Shown here one piece after another: positions 25,163-33,351 of a stretch of DNA of 64,000 nucleotides. This DNA comes from Lentzea atacamensis (GTDB lineage Bacteria > Actinomycetota > Actinomycetes > Mycobacteriales > Pseudonocardiaceae). Within the stretch, counting starts at the first letter, position 1; the number at the start of each line of letters is the position of its first letter. The DNA lies in the NCBI RefSeq assembly GCF_003269295.1, contig NZ_QLTT01000007.1, forward strand, positions 124,001 through 188,000, read 5' to 3'. Position numbers and translations under genes: made by a program. Below the pieces are notes generated by a model, which was given only the letters and a program-made list of their open reading frames with translations, was not told the origin of the DNA and made no database searches.

Positions 25163-26140
25163 TCATGGGCACCGGACCACCTGTCCCGCGTAGGACAGAC
25201 CAGCGCCGAAACCGACCATCAGCACCACGTCTCCGCTGGAGATCTCGCCCGCGGCCCGCATGTGGTCCAGTGCCATGGGGATCGAGGCCGACGAGGTGTT
25301 GCCGGATTCGACGATGTCACGAGCGACCTTCAAGTCCTCGCGCGCACCCTTGGCACGCAGGCGCTTGGCGATCGCTTCGATGATCCGCAAGTTTGCCTGG
25401 TGCGGGGCGAAGACGTCCACTTCGGACAGCTCGACGCCCGCGAGTTCGGCGGCGCGGATCGCCACGGGCGCGATCTGGGTCGTCGCCCAGCGGAAGACCG
25501 ACTGGCCTTCCTGGTGGATGAAGGAGTCGCGGTCGGTGATGGTGATCGTCTCGGCGAGGTCACCGGCCGAGCCCCACGCCACGGGGCCGATCTGGTTCTC
25601 CTCGCTGGCACCGATGACGACGGCGCCCGCGCCGTCCGCGAAGATGATCGCGGTCGAGCGGTCGTCCTGGTCGGTCCAGTCGGTGAGCTTCTCCGCGCCG
25701 ATCACCAGCACGTTGCGGGCCGTGCCCGCGCGGACGAGGTCCGCGCCGGTCGCGACGGCGTAGCAGAAGCCCGCGCACGCGGCGTTGAGGTCGAACGCCG
25801 GCGCCGCCTTCACGCCGAGGCGGTCGGCGATCTGCGCGGCGGCGTTCGGGATGGTCGACGGCATGGTGCACGTCGCCACGATGACGGCGCCGATGTCGGC
25901 CGGGTCGATTCCCGCGTCCTCGATCGCCTTCCCGCCCGCGATGACCGCCATGTCGACGACGCCCTCGTCCTTGGCGGCGAACCGGCGGTTCACGATGCCG
26001 ACGCGGTCGCGGATCCACTCATCCGAGGTGTCCATGCGCGCGGCGAAGTCGTGGTTGCTCACCACCGTCTCGGGCTGGTAGCTGCCGAGGCCGATGATGC
26101 GGCTACCCGCGGACGTCCGCGGGGCCTGGAAGGTCGTCAC
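25163..26140 (-). CDS. fabH: 3-oxoacyl-ACP synthase III (KASIII)
   Basis: A 325-residue initiating condensing enzyme. Cys122 sits in NAACAGFCYA, the histidine in VFAPHQANLRI and the asparagine in SGNTSSASIP, giving the Cys-His-Asn triad. It condenses a short acyl-CoA (in actinomycetes usually branched starters from valine, leucine or isoleucine) with malonyl-ACP to start fatty acids. It overlaps fabD by 4 bp (ATGA) and precedes acpP after 43 bp. The position in a fabDHPF operon marks it as the housekeeping copy. Confidence 0.95.
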   Translation of the reverse strand: MTTFQAPRTSAGSRIIGLGSYQPETVVSNHDFAARMDTSDEWIRDRVGIVNRRFAAKDEGVVDMAVIAGGKAIEDAGIDPADIGAVIVATCTMPSTIPNAAAQIADRLGVKAAPAFDLNAACAGFCYAVATGADLVRAGTARNVLVIGAEKLTDWTDQDDRSTAIIFADGAGAVVIGASEENQIGPVAWGSAGDLAETITITDRDSFIHQEGQSVFRWATTQIAPVAIRAAELAGVELSEVDVFAPHQANLRIIEAIAKRLRAKGAREDLKVARDIVESGNTSSASIPMALDHMRAAGEISSGDVVLMVGFGAGLSYAGQVVRCP

Positions 26141-27066
26141 TGAGTTGCTCCAACGGTGTCGAAGAGCTCCGCCACCTTCTCCAGCTGGTCGGGCGTCTTC
26201 AGGGCGAGGGTGGCGGTGCCCTTCATCGCACGCTTGGCGAGACCCGTGAGAGCGCCGGCGGGCGGCAGCTCGACCGAGCCGGACACGCCCTTCCCGACGA
26301 GCGTCGCCTGGCAGACGTCCCAGCGCACCGGGCTGGTGACCTGGGAGACCAGGCGGCGCAGCACCTCGGTGCCCTCGGTGACGGCCTGACCGTCCTTGTT
26401 GGACAGCAGCGGCATCAACGGGTCGTGCGTGGTGACCTCGGCGGCACGCGCGCGCACAGCGTCTTCTGCGGGCGCCATGTACTTCGTGTGGAACGCGCCC
26501 GCGACGGCCAGCTTGCGGACCTTCGCCGTGCCCGGCGGGGTCTCCGCGAGCTCGTCGAGTGCGGGACGCGGACCGGCCGCGACGATCTGGCCGGCGCCGT
26601 TGCGGTTGGCCGGCACGAGGCCGAGCTCATCGAGGCGCGCGAGCACCTCCTGCTCGTCGCCACCGAGCACCGCGGCCATGCCGGTCGGCTCGAGCGCGCA
26701 CGCCTCTGCCATCGCGGCACCGCGCACGGCGGCCAGTGCGACCGCGTCGTCGGCGCTGATGACGCCCGCGATCGACGCGGCGGCCAGCTCGCCGACCGAG
26801 TGGCCCGCGACGATCACGCCGGCGGGCAGCTCGACGCGGCGGCGCAGCTCACCGAACGCGAGCAGCGCGAGGGCCACGACCAGCGGCTGGGTGATGGCGG
26901 TGTCGACGATCTCCTCGGCCTCGGCGGTCGTGCCGAGGCGCACCAGGTCGAGGCCCGTGATCTCCGACCACGTGCGCACCTGCTTCTCGGTCCCCTCCAG
27001 TTCGAGCCAGGGGGCGAGCATGCCGGGCGTCTGGGACCCTTGTCCGGGCGCGAGGAGTGCGATCAC
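26137..27066 (-). CDS. fabD: Malonyl-CoA:ACP transacylase
   Basis: A 309-residue acyltransferase that loads malonate onto AcpP. The nucleophile Ser90 is in GHSVGE, the PGQGSQ loop is at the N-terminus, and GAFHTKYM carries the catalytic His. I start at GTG 27066 (VIALLAPGQGSQ), because upstream residues do not fit the family; no Shine-Dalgarno is present and TAGTAAT lies just upstream, suggesting a leaderless mRNA. It is first in the fab operon. A perfect 19-bp inverted repeat lies 68-86 bp upstream, between it and the FasR-like gene, and is the best candidate activator site. Confidence 0.94.
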   Translation of the reverse strand: MIALLAPGQGSQTPGMLAPWLELEGTEKQVRTWSEITGLDLVRLGTTAEAEEIVDTAITQPLVVALALLAFGELRRRVELPAGVIVAGHSVGELAAASIAGVISADDAVALAAVRGAAMAEACALEPTGMAAVLGGDEQEVLARLDELGLVPANRNGAGQIVAAGPRPALDELAETPPGTAKVRKLAVAGAFHTKYMAPAEDAVRARAAEVTTHDPLMPLLSNKDGQAVTEGTEVLRRLVSQVTSPVRWDVCQATLVGKGVSGSVELPPAGALTGLAKRAMKGTATLALKTPDQLEKVAELFDTVGATQ

Positions 27067-27133
27067 GTGGATTACTAAAGCTGGTGAACCCGCCGGTACC
27101 CCATGCTGTAAAGAACGAAGTCCGGCGATGGTA

Positions 27134-27152
27134 TTTGTAGAGACCCTACAAA
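27134..27152 (-). promoter_or_regulatory. Candidate FasR operator upstream of fabD
   Basis: TTTGTAG (27134-27140) and CTACAAA (27146-27152) make a perfect 7-5-7 inverted repeat in the fasR-fabD gap. FasR is known to bind and activate the fabD promoter in Streptomyces coelicolor; the exact site here is inferred from position and symmetry. Confidence 0.55.
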
Positions 27153-27260
27153 AGTGTCGGCCAGGTGAACACTGCGCGGCGTATGCCCAGCTCAGCACAC
27201 CGGCAGGTCGTTTGGCCATCACCCTAACGGATGTGTGCGAAGTCGGTCACAGATCGTTCG

Positions 27261-28463
27261 CTACCACAGGCCCCGTGCGCGGGCAAGGCGTCCTACAGAC
27301 AAAGCGACGCGAAGCACAAGTGCATCTCGAGCGTCATGTGCATTTCTTCCGGTCATTTCCTGAACGCGCCGAAGGCGATATCTGACCGTGTTCGGGTGCA
27401 CGAACAGTCTTTTCGCGCACGTCTCCAGCACGCCGCCGACCTCCAGGAACGCGTCCACGGTCTCCAGCAGCGCGCCGCCGGCGTCCTCCAGCGGCCGGGC
27501 AACCCTGTCGACGAGCTGCCACTCGGCCTCCGGGTCGCCCGCGAGCGCCCGTTCCGGCAGCAGGTCGAGCGAGCGGACAGGCCTGGGCGCGGCGGGCCAG
27601 CCCACGACCGCGCGCAGCCCGCTCAACGCGTCGCTGGCGCTGCGATGGGCCTCCGCGAGCGAGGCGACCGTGGGCCCCGCCACCACGGGCCCCTCGCCGA
27701 AGCCCTCGGCGATGCGGCCCAGCACGTCCTCACCGGTCTCCGTCGGCCCGCCGAGCACGACGACCAGCCGTGAGCCCTGCACGGACAGCAGCACCGGCCG
27801 GCCGGCGCGGGCGGCCTTGCTGCGCACCGAGTAGATGATCGCCGGTGGATCCTCGCCGCCCGGATTGCCGACCAGCACCGTCGCCTCCAGCGCCGGATCC
27901 CAGCCGAGCGCGGCGGCCCTGCTCAGCAACGACTCCTCGGGGTCGCCACGCACGACGCCGTCCACGACCAGCGCTTCCAGTCTGGCGTCCCACGCACCGC
28001 GCGCCTCGGCGGCCGCGGCGTACGAGGTGGCGGCGGAGAAGGCGATCTCCCGCCCGTACCGCAGCACGCCCTCCATCAGCAGCGCGCGCTCGGCCTCCGT
28101 ACCGGCCATCGCCGGCATCTGCTCCTCGAAGTGCTCCAGCGCTATCCGGACCAGCTCGACGGTCTGGCGCAGGCTCACCCAGCGGGAGATGTCCTTCGGC
28201 GCCGACCGGAACGCGTCCGCGGTGAGCCGGATCGCCTGCTGCCGGTCGTGCAGCCACTCGACGAAGCCCGCCACGCCGTTCTGGATCAGCAGCAGCACGC
28301 TGGCGCGCTGGTCCGCGGGCATCCGGGCGAACCACGGCAGCCGCTGCTCCATCTCGGCCACGCTCGCGGTGGCGAGCGCTCCGGACGCGCGTTCGATCTT
28401 GCGCATCGTGCGGGCGGAGAGGGTTGGCGGGTGCTCCTCCTTCGCCTCGGCTGCCTTGGTCAT
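27261..28463 (-). CDS. fasR: PucR-family transcriptional activator of fatty acid synthesis, FasR-like
   Basis: A 400-residue regulator. The C-terminal HTH (FLEVGGVLETCAKRLFVHPNTVRYRLRRVQE region) is PucR-type (PF13556), preceded by a GGDEF-like sensory fold without catalytic residues. The N-terminal helical part (residues 20-150) matches FasR proteins. It lies immediately upstream of, and in line with, fabD-fabH-acpP-fabF, the same place as Streptomyces fasR, whose product is required for expression of that operon. Its 3' end is 194 bp from fabD, leaving room for a separate fabD promoter. Divergent from the TAP-like peptidase gene. Confidence 0.88.
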   Translation of the reverse strand: MTKAAEAKEEHPPTLSARTMRKIERASGALATASVAEMEQRLPWFARMPADQRASVLLLIQNGVAGFVEWLHDRQQAIRLTADAFRSAPKDISRWVSLRQTVELVRIALEHFEEQMPAMAGTEAERALLMEGVLRYGREIAFSAATSYAAAAEARGAWDARLEALVVDGVVRGDPEESLLSRAAALGWDPALEATVLVGNPGGEDPPAIIYSVRSKAARAGRPVLLSVQGSRLVVVLGGPTETGEDVLGRIAEGFGEGPVVAGPTVASLAEAHRSASDALSGLRAVVGWPAAPRPVRSLDLLPERALAGDPEAEWQLVDRVARPLEDAGGALLETVDAFLEVGGVLETCAKRLFVHPNTVRYRLRRVQEMTGRNAHDARDALVLRVALSVGRLARARGLW

Positions 28464-28583
28464 ACCCGCAGCTTAAGGCCCTGGGGGTGACATCACCGGG
28501 ACGGGTGACAGAACCCTCGCCTTCCTTTCAACGGCCATACCTTCGGATAGCAAGGGTCATTCGTTCGGCGCGGAGGTTTCGTC

Positions 28584-30140
28584 TTGCGTAGGTTCCCGGC
28601 TTTCGTCCTCGGCATGGTGGCACTCACCGCCACGGGCGTGACTGCCTCCGCCGATCCTCCCGATCCCCTCGCGGAGTACCACGCCCAGCCGGTCAAGTGG
28701 GCGGCGTGCAGCGGCAAGCTCAGCGGGCTGGAGTGCGCCACGCTCGTCGCGCCGCTTGACCACGCCAAACCGGCCGGCGACCGGATCAACCTGACGATCA
28801 GCCGCAGGAAGGCGGCGGCGCAGGACCGCAGACGCGGTGTGCTGTTCACCAATCCGGGTGGTCCTGGTGGCTCGGGGCTCAGCCTGCCGCTGTTCCTCGC
28901 GAAGTCCGAGCTCGCCCAGGTCTACGACGTGATCGGCATCGACCCGCGCGGCGTCGGTGGTTCGACGGCGCTGAACTGCCGTGCGGCGCCCGCGATCGCC
29001 GCGCCGGACTCGCGGCCGGCGGACGGCGAGTTCGGCAAGTGGGCGGCCGAGGCGCGCGAGGCCGAGGAGTCCTGCCAGAGGTCGGCCGGCGGGATCCGGC
29101 AGTTCATCAGCACCGCGAACACCGCGCGGGACATGGACATCGTCCGTGCGGTGCTCGGCGAGGCGAAGATCAACTACCTGGGTTACTCCTACGGCACGTA
29201 CCTGGGCGCGGTGTACGGGACGCTGTTCCCGAACCGCCTGGACCGCAGCGTGCTCGACTCGGCCGTGCACCCGGAGTGGATCTGGCACGAGCAGTTCCGC
29301 CAGCAGGCCGTGGCCTACCGGCGCAGTGTCGAGGCGTGGGCCGCGTGGGTGGGGGAGCGCAACCAGAAGTTCGCGCTGGGCAAGTCGCGGGACGAGGTCC
29401 TGGCCGAGGTGGAGAAGGTCGCGGCGAAGCTGCACACCGCGCCGATCGGTGAGCACGACCGGTCTTCCTTCGACGGCGCGGTCGGTGTGGGCTCCCGCTA
29501 CCGTCCACTGTGGTCGGACCTGGCGTCGATCGTGATCAAGCTGCGGTCTGGCGAGAAACCGGAGAACACCGAGGGTGCCAAGGCGGGGCAGGTGCTCGCG
29601 AAGACCGGTCTGCGGGAACTGCGGTCCGGCGTGTTCGACACGGTCACCTGCGAGTCGGACTGGCCGACCGACCTGCACGTCTACTACGAGGACATGCGGA
29701 CGTTCCGCGAGCGCTACCCGTTCGGCTTCGGCATCGTCAGGGCCGCGCCGATGACGTGCACGTTCCGGTCGTTCACCCCGCCGGAGCAGCCGGTCAGGAT
29801 CGGCCGCAGCGGTTACCCGGTCGGCGTGGTCGTGCAGTCCGAGGGCGACACGCAGACCCAGTACGCGAGCGGCCCGGCGATGGCGGCGCGGCTCGGACAC
29901 AACCTGATCACCGTCATCGACGAGGGCAAGCACGGCATCTACAACGGCGGCAACAAGTGCGTCGACGAGAAGGTCAACCGGTACCTGATCGACGGGGCGC
30001 TGCCGGGCAGCAGCTCCGAGTGCACGGGTGACCCGCGGCCGGACGTGCCGAAGGACGGTCAGGGTGGTGCCGCGCCGGCGTTGTCGCCGAACCGCATCCA
30101 GGGCTACCTGGAAGGGCGCGGACTCTCCGCCCGGCCGTAG
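28584..30140 (+). CDS. Secreted alpha/beta-hydrolase peptidase, TAP-like (tripeptidyl aminopeptidase family)
   Basis: A 518-residue exported hydrolase. TTG 28584 follows GGAGG. Residues 1-24 are a signal peptide (FVLGMVALTATGVTASA). The fold shows the oxyanion loop TNPGGPGGSG, nucleophile Ser202 in LGYSYGTYLG, Asp in QSEGDTQT and His in GKHGIYNGG; the C-terminal TAP-like domain (PF08386) is complete. Such enzymes remove tripeptides from exported proteins. A paralogue at 57766 has the same layout without the signal peptide and with the serine lost. A strong hairpin terminates the transcript at 30147. Confidence 0.9.
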   Translation: MRRFPAFVLGMVALTATGVTASADPPDPLAEYHAQPVKWAACSGKLSGLECATLVAPLDHAKPAGDRINLTISRRKAAAQDRRRGVLFTNPGGPGGSGLSLPLFLAKSELAQVYDVIGIDPRGVGGSTALNCRAAPAIAAPDSRPADGEFGKWAAEAREAEESCQRSAGGIRQFISTANTARDMDIVRAVLGEAKINYLGYSYGTYLGAVYGTLFPNRLDRSVLDSAVHPEWIWHEQFRQQAVAYRRSVEAWAAWVGERNQKFALGKSRDEVLAEVEKVAAKLHTAPIGEHDRSSFDGAVGVGSRYRPLWSDLASIVIKLRSGEKPENTEGAKAGQVLAKTGLRELRSGVFDTVTCESDWPTDLHVYYEDMRTFRERYPFGFGIVRAAPMTCTFRSFTPPEQPVRIGRSGYPVGVVVQSEGDTQTQYASGPAMAARLGHNLITVIDEGKHGIYNGGNKCVDEKVNRYLIDGALPGSSSECTGDPRPDVPKDGQGGAAPALSPNRIQGYLEGRGLSARP

Positions 30141-30146
30141 AAATGT

Positions 30147-30181
30147 GGAAGCGCCCACCACGGAGCGTGGCGGGCGCTTCC
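30147..30181 (+). terminator. Terminator after the secreted TAP-like hydrolase
   Basis: GGAAGCGCCC (30147-30156) pairs with GGGCGCTTCC (30172-30181), with an inner CCACG/CGTGG stem, six bases past the stop codon. Confidence 0.7.
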
Positions 30182-30346
30182 CTCTCCCCGGTCCCCACCG
30201 GTAGCTCCACTCTGGACTGTACTGAGACAAAAATCCACGTCAGCCACCCTTTCGTGTCACAGTGTCGAAGTTGCTGAGCGGTGTGATCCACGAAACGATC
30301 AACTGGTCGGATCTTCACTCACCGCAACTTCGTTCTAGGAGGGCCC

Positions 30347-31117
30347 GTGGGCTCGCAAATCACCGAGGGCCTGGGCCAGGCGTGGGCGATGATCGCCACG
30401 TTCGTGCCGAAGCTGCTCGGCTTCCTGCTCGTTCTGGTGATCGGCTGGTTCATCGCCAAGGCTCTCGCCAAGGGCGTCCAGTTCCTGCTCAAGCGCCTCG
30501 GCTTCGAGAAGCTCGTCGACAAGTCGGGTCTGAACAGCGCCATGAGGCAGTCGTCGATGGACGCGACCGGCCTGATCGCCAAGATCGTGTACTACTTCGT
30601 GCTGCTCATCGCGCTGCAGCTGGCGTTCGGCGTGTTCGGCGCGTCCAACCCGGTCAGCACGCTGCTGAACGAGGTGATCGCGTACCTGCCGCGCATCGTC
30701 GTGGCGATGGTGCTCGTGATCGTCGCGTCGGCCATCGGCACCGCGTTGAAGGGCCTCGTGACCGGTGCGCTGGGACAGCGTTCCTACACCCGGATCATGG
30801 GCAACATCACGTACGGCTTCGTGATGGCGCTGGGCATCATCGCGGCGCTCAACCAGCTCGGCATCGCGATCTCGGTGACGATGCCGGTGCTGATCGCCGT
30901 CCTCGCCACGGTCGCCGGCGTGATCGTCATCGGTGTGGGTGGCGGCCTGGTCCGCCCGATGCAGCAGCGCTGGGAGGGCTGGCTGAACCGCATGCAGGAC
31001 GAGGCGCAGGCCATGTCGCCGATGCCGCGTGCGTCGCAGGAGATGCCGGCCACGGTCGGCGTCCGTCCGGGTGACGCCCCGACGCCGCCCGCGGGCACGC
31101 CGATGCCTGAGAAGTAG
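30347..31117 (+). CDS. Small mechanosensitive-channel-like membrane protein (TM-helix repeat)
   Basis: A 256-residue protein; GTG 30347 follows AGGAGGG. It contains two TM_helix-type repeats (VLVIGWFIAKALAKGVQFLLKRLG near residues 28-52 and MVLVIVASAIGTALKGLV near 122-140) and further helices at 80-100, 160-180 and 184-205, as in MscS-related proteins without the cytoplasmic cage. The C-terminal 40 residues are polar and Pro-rich. Proteins of this group are annotated as small-conductance mechanosensitive channel components, but gating has not been shown for most. It is a single-gene unit with terminators on both sides. Confidence 0.72.
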   Translation: MGSQITEGLGQAWAMIATFVPKLLGFLLVLVIGWFIAKALAKGVQFLLKRLGFEKLVDKSGLNSAMRQSSMDATGLIAKIVYYFVLLIALQLAFGVFGASNPVSTLLNEVIAYLPRIVVAMVLVIVASAIGTALKGLVTGALGQRSYTRIMGNITYGFVMALGIIAALNQLGIAISVTMPVLIAVLATVAGVIVIGVGGGLVRPMQQRWEGWLNRMQDEAQAMSPMPRASQEMPATVGVRPGDAPTPPAGTPMPEK

Positions 31118-31131
31118 TTCTCACCTCGGAG

Positions 31132-31161
31132 AAGGGGCCTCGCGCGGCGGGGCCCCTTTTT
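31132..31161 (+). terminator. Rho-independent terminator
   Basis: AAGGGGCC (31132-31139) pairs with GGCCCCTT (31151-31158), followed by TTT. It lies 14 bases after the stop of the membrane-protein gene. Confidence 0.75.
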
Positions 31162-31249
31162 CGTTGTTTGGCGGTTCTCCAGCTTCCGTCCAGCGCGCGC
31201 ACGGAGTCTCGTGTCCACCCGAACTGTCCGCTGTCGCGGTGGAGGACCC

Positions 31250-32305
31250 ATGAAAGCCCTTGTGCTGTCCAGAGGAGCGGGAACACGACTGCGTCCGGCC
31301 GGGTACACCCTGCCGAGGCAGCTCGTCCCCGTCGCGAACAAGCCGGTGGTCGAGCACGTCGTGGAGAACCTGCGGGACATCGGGATCACCGAGATCGGCA
31401 TCGTGGTCGGCGAGGGTGAGCACGAGGTGCCCGAACTGTTCGGCGACGGGTCGTACCTCGGTGTCTCGATCACCTACCTCCGGCAGGACGCGCCGCTCGG
31501 TCTCGCGCACTGCGTGCGGATCGCCCGGCCGTTCCTCGGTGCGGACGACTTCGTGATGTACCTGTGCGACAACGTGCTGGCCGAGGGGATCGGGCAGATC
31601 GCCGACGAGTTCGCGCGGCTGAGGCCGTCCGCGCACGTGCTCGTGGACAAGGTGGAGGACCCGCGCCTCTACGGCGTTGCCGAGGTGGACGAGAACTCGC
31701 GCGTGACGCGGTTGATCGAGCAGCCGCAGGAGCCGCGCAGCGACCTCGCGATGATCGGTGTCTACTTCTTCACGCCCGCGATCCACTCCGCCGTCGACGC
31801 GATCGAACCGTCGTGGCGCGGCGAGTTCGAGATCACCGACGCGTTGCAGTGGCTGGTGACGCACGAGCGCGATGTCCGGGCGCGGGTCTACTCCGGGTTC
31901 TGGAAGGACACCGGGACCGTCGAGGACGTGCTGGAGTGCAACCGCGAGCTGCTGATGGGGCTGCGGACGGACATCCAGGGGATCGTGGACTCGGAGTCGC
32001 GGCTGATCGGCGAGGTCGTGGTCGAGGAGGGCGCGCGCGTGGTGCGGTCGTGCATCGTCGGGCCCGCGATCATCGGCCCCGGCACGCTCGTCGAGGAGTC
32101 GATCGTCGGGCCGTACACGTCCATCGGCGCGGACTGCCGGATCACCGAGTCCGGGGTGGCCGACTCGATCGTGCTGAACGAGGCCTCGGTGCACAACGTG
32201 TCCGGCATCGAGACGTCGTTGATCGGCCGCAGGGCCCGCGTCGGCTCCGCGCGCCAGCACCGGTTGGTCGTCGGCGACGGCGCGCACGTCGAGGTCGCGG
32301 CCTAG
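31250..32305 (+). CDS. Glucose-1-phosphate thymidylyltransferase-like nucleotidylyltransferase (StrD type, long form)
   Basis: A 351-residue protein; ATG 31250 has GGAGG nine bases upstream. Residues 1-240 form a sugar nucleotidylyltransferase domain (GAGTRLRP, LPRQLVPVANKP, QDAPLGLAHCV, FWKDTGTVEDVLECN) and the rest a left-handed beta-helix (VVEEGARVVRSCIVGPAIIG), the StrD/long RmlA arrangement seen in antibiotic sugar pathways. The product would be dTDP-glucose or a related NDP-sugar. Two differences from the family: the nucleotide loop reads LSRGAGTR instead of LxGGxGTR, and the metal motif reads LCDN instead of LGDN. No dTDP-sugar genes are adjacent. It overlaps the next convergent gene by 4 bp. 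Confidence 0.82.
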   Translation: MKALVLSRGAGTRLRPAGYTLPRQLVPVANKPVVEHVVENLRDIGITEIGIVVGEGEHEVPELFGDGSYLGVSITYLRQDAPLGLAHCVRIARPFLGADDFVMYLCDNVLAEGIGQIADEFARLRPSAHVLVDKVEDPRLYGVAEVDENSRVTRLIEQPQEPRSDLAMIGVYFFTPAIHSAVDAIEPSWRGEFEITDALQWLVTHERDVRARVYSGFWKDTGTVEDVLECNRELLMGLRTDIQGIVDSESRLIGEVVVEEGARVVRSCIVGPAIIGPGTLVEESIVGPYTSIGADCRITESGVADSIVLNEASVHNVSGIETSLIGRRARVGSARQHRLVVGDGAHVEVAA

Positions 32306-33342
32306 CCGATCCAGTCCCGAAGGCGGTCGCACTCCTCGGCGACCGCCTTCTGCCTGCTCCTGGGCAGTTGGTCGATGTAGTCGACGGTGATGGTGCGCTC
32401 CTTGGTGATCGACCAGGTGGCGACGACGTAGCCGTCGACGAGGACGGTGGGCTTGCCGCCGATGACGACGCCGAGCCGGTCGTCTGAGATGACCCGCCGG
32501 CGGTCGGCGTGGGCGAGCAGGATGTTGTCGAACTCGGGCAGCAGCCGGACCGGGACGGGGGTTTCCGGGTCCGGGCGCGGGGCGTCCGGGAGGTCGAACA
32601 GCTCCTTGCCCGCCTCGGTGCGGAAGGTCACCAGCTCTGGCCGGAGTTTCTCGAAGACCTCGGTGAGCCTGGTGAGGCCGGACCACTGCTGGGCGTCCAT
32701 CACGGTCGACGGGCCGAACGCCTTGAGGTAGCGCCGAACCAGCGTTTCGCGGCTCATGGGGTGTTGTTCCTGGTCGAGCCAGGCCTCCAGGGTCGTGCAG
32801 ACCGCTCTTCCGCTCCTGCGCCACAGACCCCGCGGCGGGATCTGGACGAGTGCGAGCTTGTTGCGCAGCGCGTTGCCGAGCACGGTGTGCTCGCGGTCGG
32901 GCCACCGTTCGAGGAGCTGCCTGCCGGCGTCCGCGGTGCCCTGCGGTGCGTCCTCGAGGATCTTGCGGCCGGCTTCGGCGACGGCGTCGAGGTCGAGGCC
33001 CCGCAGTCTCTTCGCGAAGGGGCCGCTCTGCAGTTCGCGGTCGAGCTTGAGCTGGGTGTGGGGCCTGAGACCCAGGGCGTCCTGCGCGCTGACCAGGTGG
33101 ATCGTGCCGCGCATCAGCAGGATGCGGACGGCCTGCCTGCTGACGAGGAGGTCTTCGAGCTCCTGCGGCTGGAAGTCCTTCAACCGTGTCCACAGGCCGA
33201 TGTACGGCGACTTCGGTTCCTGCGCCTGGATGCCGAAGAGATGGTTGATGGTGGCGAGCGCGCTCTTGTCGGCGCGCTCGCGCAGCATCTGGCGTTCGAT
33301 CAGCGCCCGGTTGAGGGCGTCCTGGCTCAGCGTGGTCCCCAT
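32302..33342 (-). CDS. AlkZ-like winged-helix DNA glycosylase family protein (HTH_42)
   Basis: A 346-residue protein of PF06224, the family of AlkZ and E. coli YcaQ, which unhook interstrand crosslinks or remove bulky alkylated bases. The catalytic motif Gln-x-Gln is present as Q39-A-Q41 (GIQAQEP). The tandem winged-helix core follows with the family-typical RGTIHLVSAQDA and the C-terminal QKAVAEECDRLRDW. It probably acts in alkylation repair or in resistance to a genotoxic metabolite. A second member lies at 59264 with His in the first position. It stands alone, convergent with the nucleotidylyltransferase gene. Confidence 0.8.
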   Translation of the reverse strand: MGTTLSQDALNRALIERQMLRERADKSALATINHLFGIQAQEPKSPYIGLWTRLKDFQPQELEDLLVSRQAVRILLMRGTIHLVSAQDALGLRPHTQLKLDRELQSGPFAKRLRGLDLDAVAEAGRKILEDAPQGTADAGRQLLERWPDREHTVLGNALRNKLALVQIPPRGLWRRSGRAVCTTLEAWLDQEQHPMSRETLVRRYLKAFGPSTVMDAQQWSGLTRLTEVFEKLRPELVTFRTEAGKELFDLPDAPRPDPETPVPVRLLPEFDNILLAHADRRRVISDDRLGVVIGGKPTVLVDGYVVATWSITKERTITVDYIDQLPRSRQKAVAEECDRLRDWIG

Positions 33343-33351
33343 CGGGACAGG

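Noticed and set aside
28464..28583. Separate small gene between fasR and the TAP-like hydrolase
   Set aside because: Only 120 bp, with no supported start; it is the divergent promoter region.
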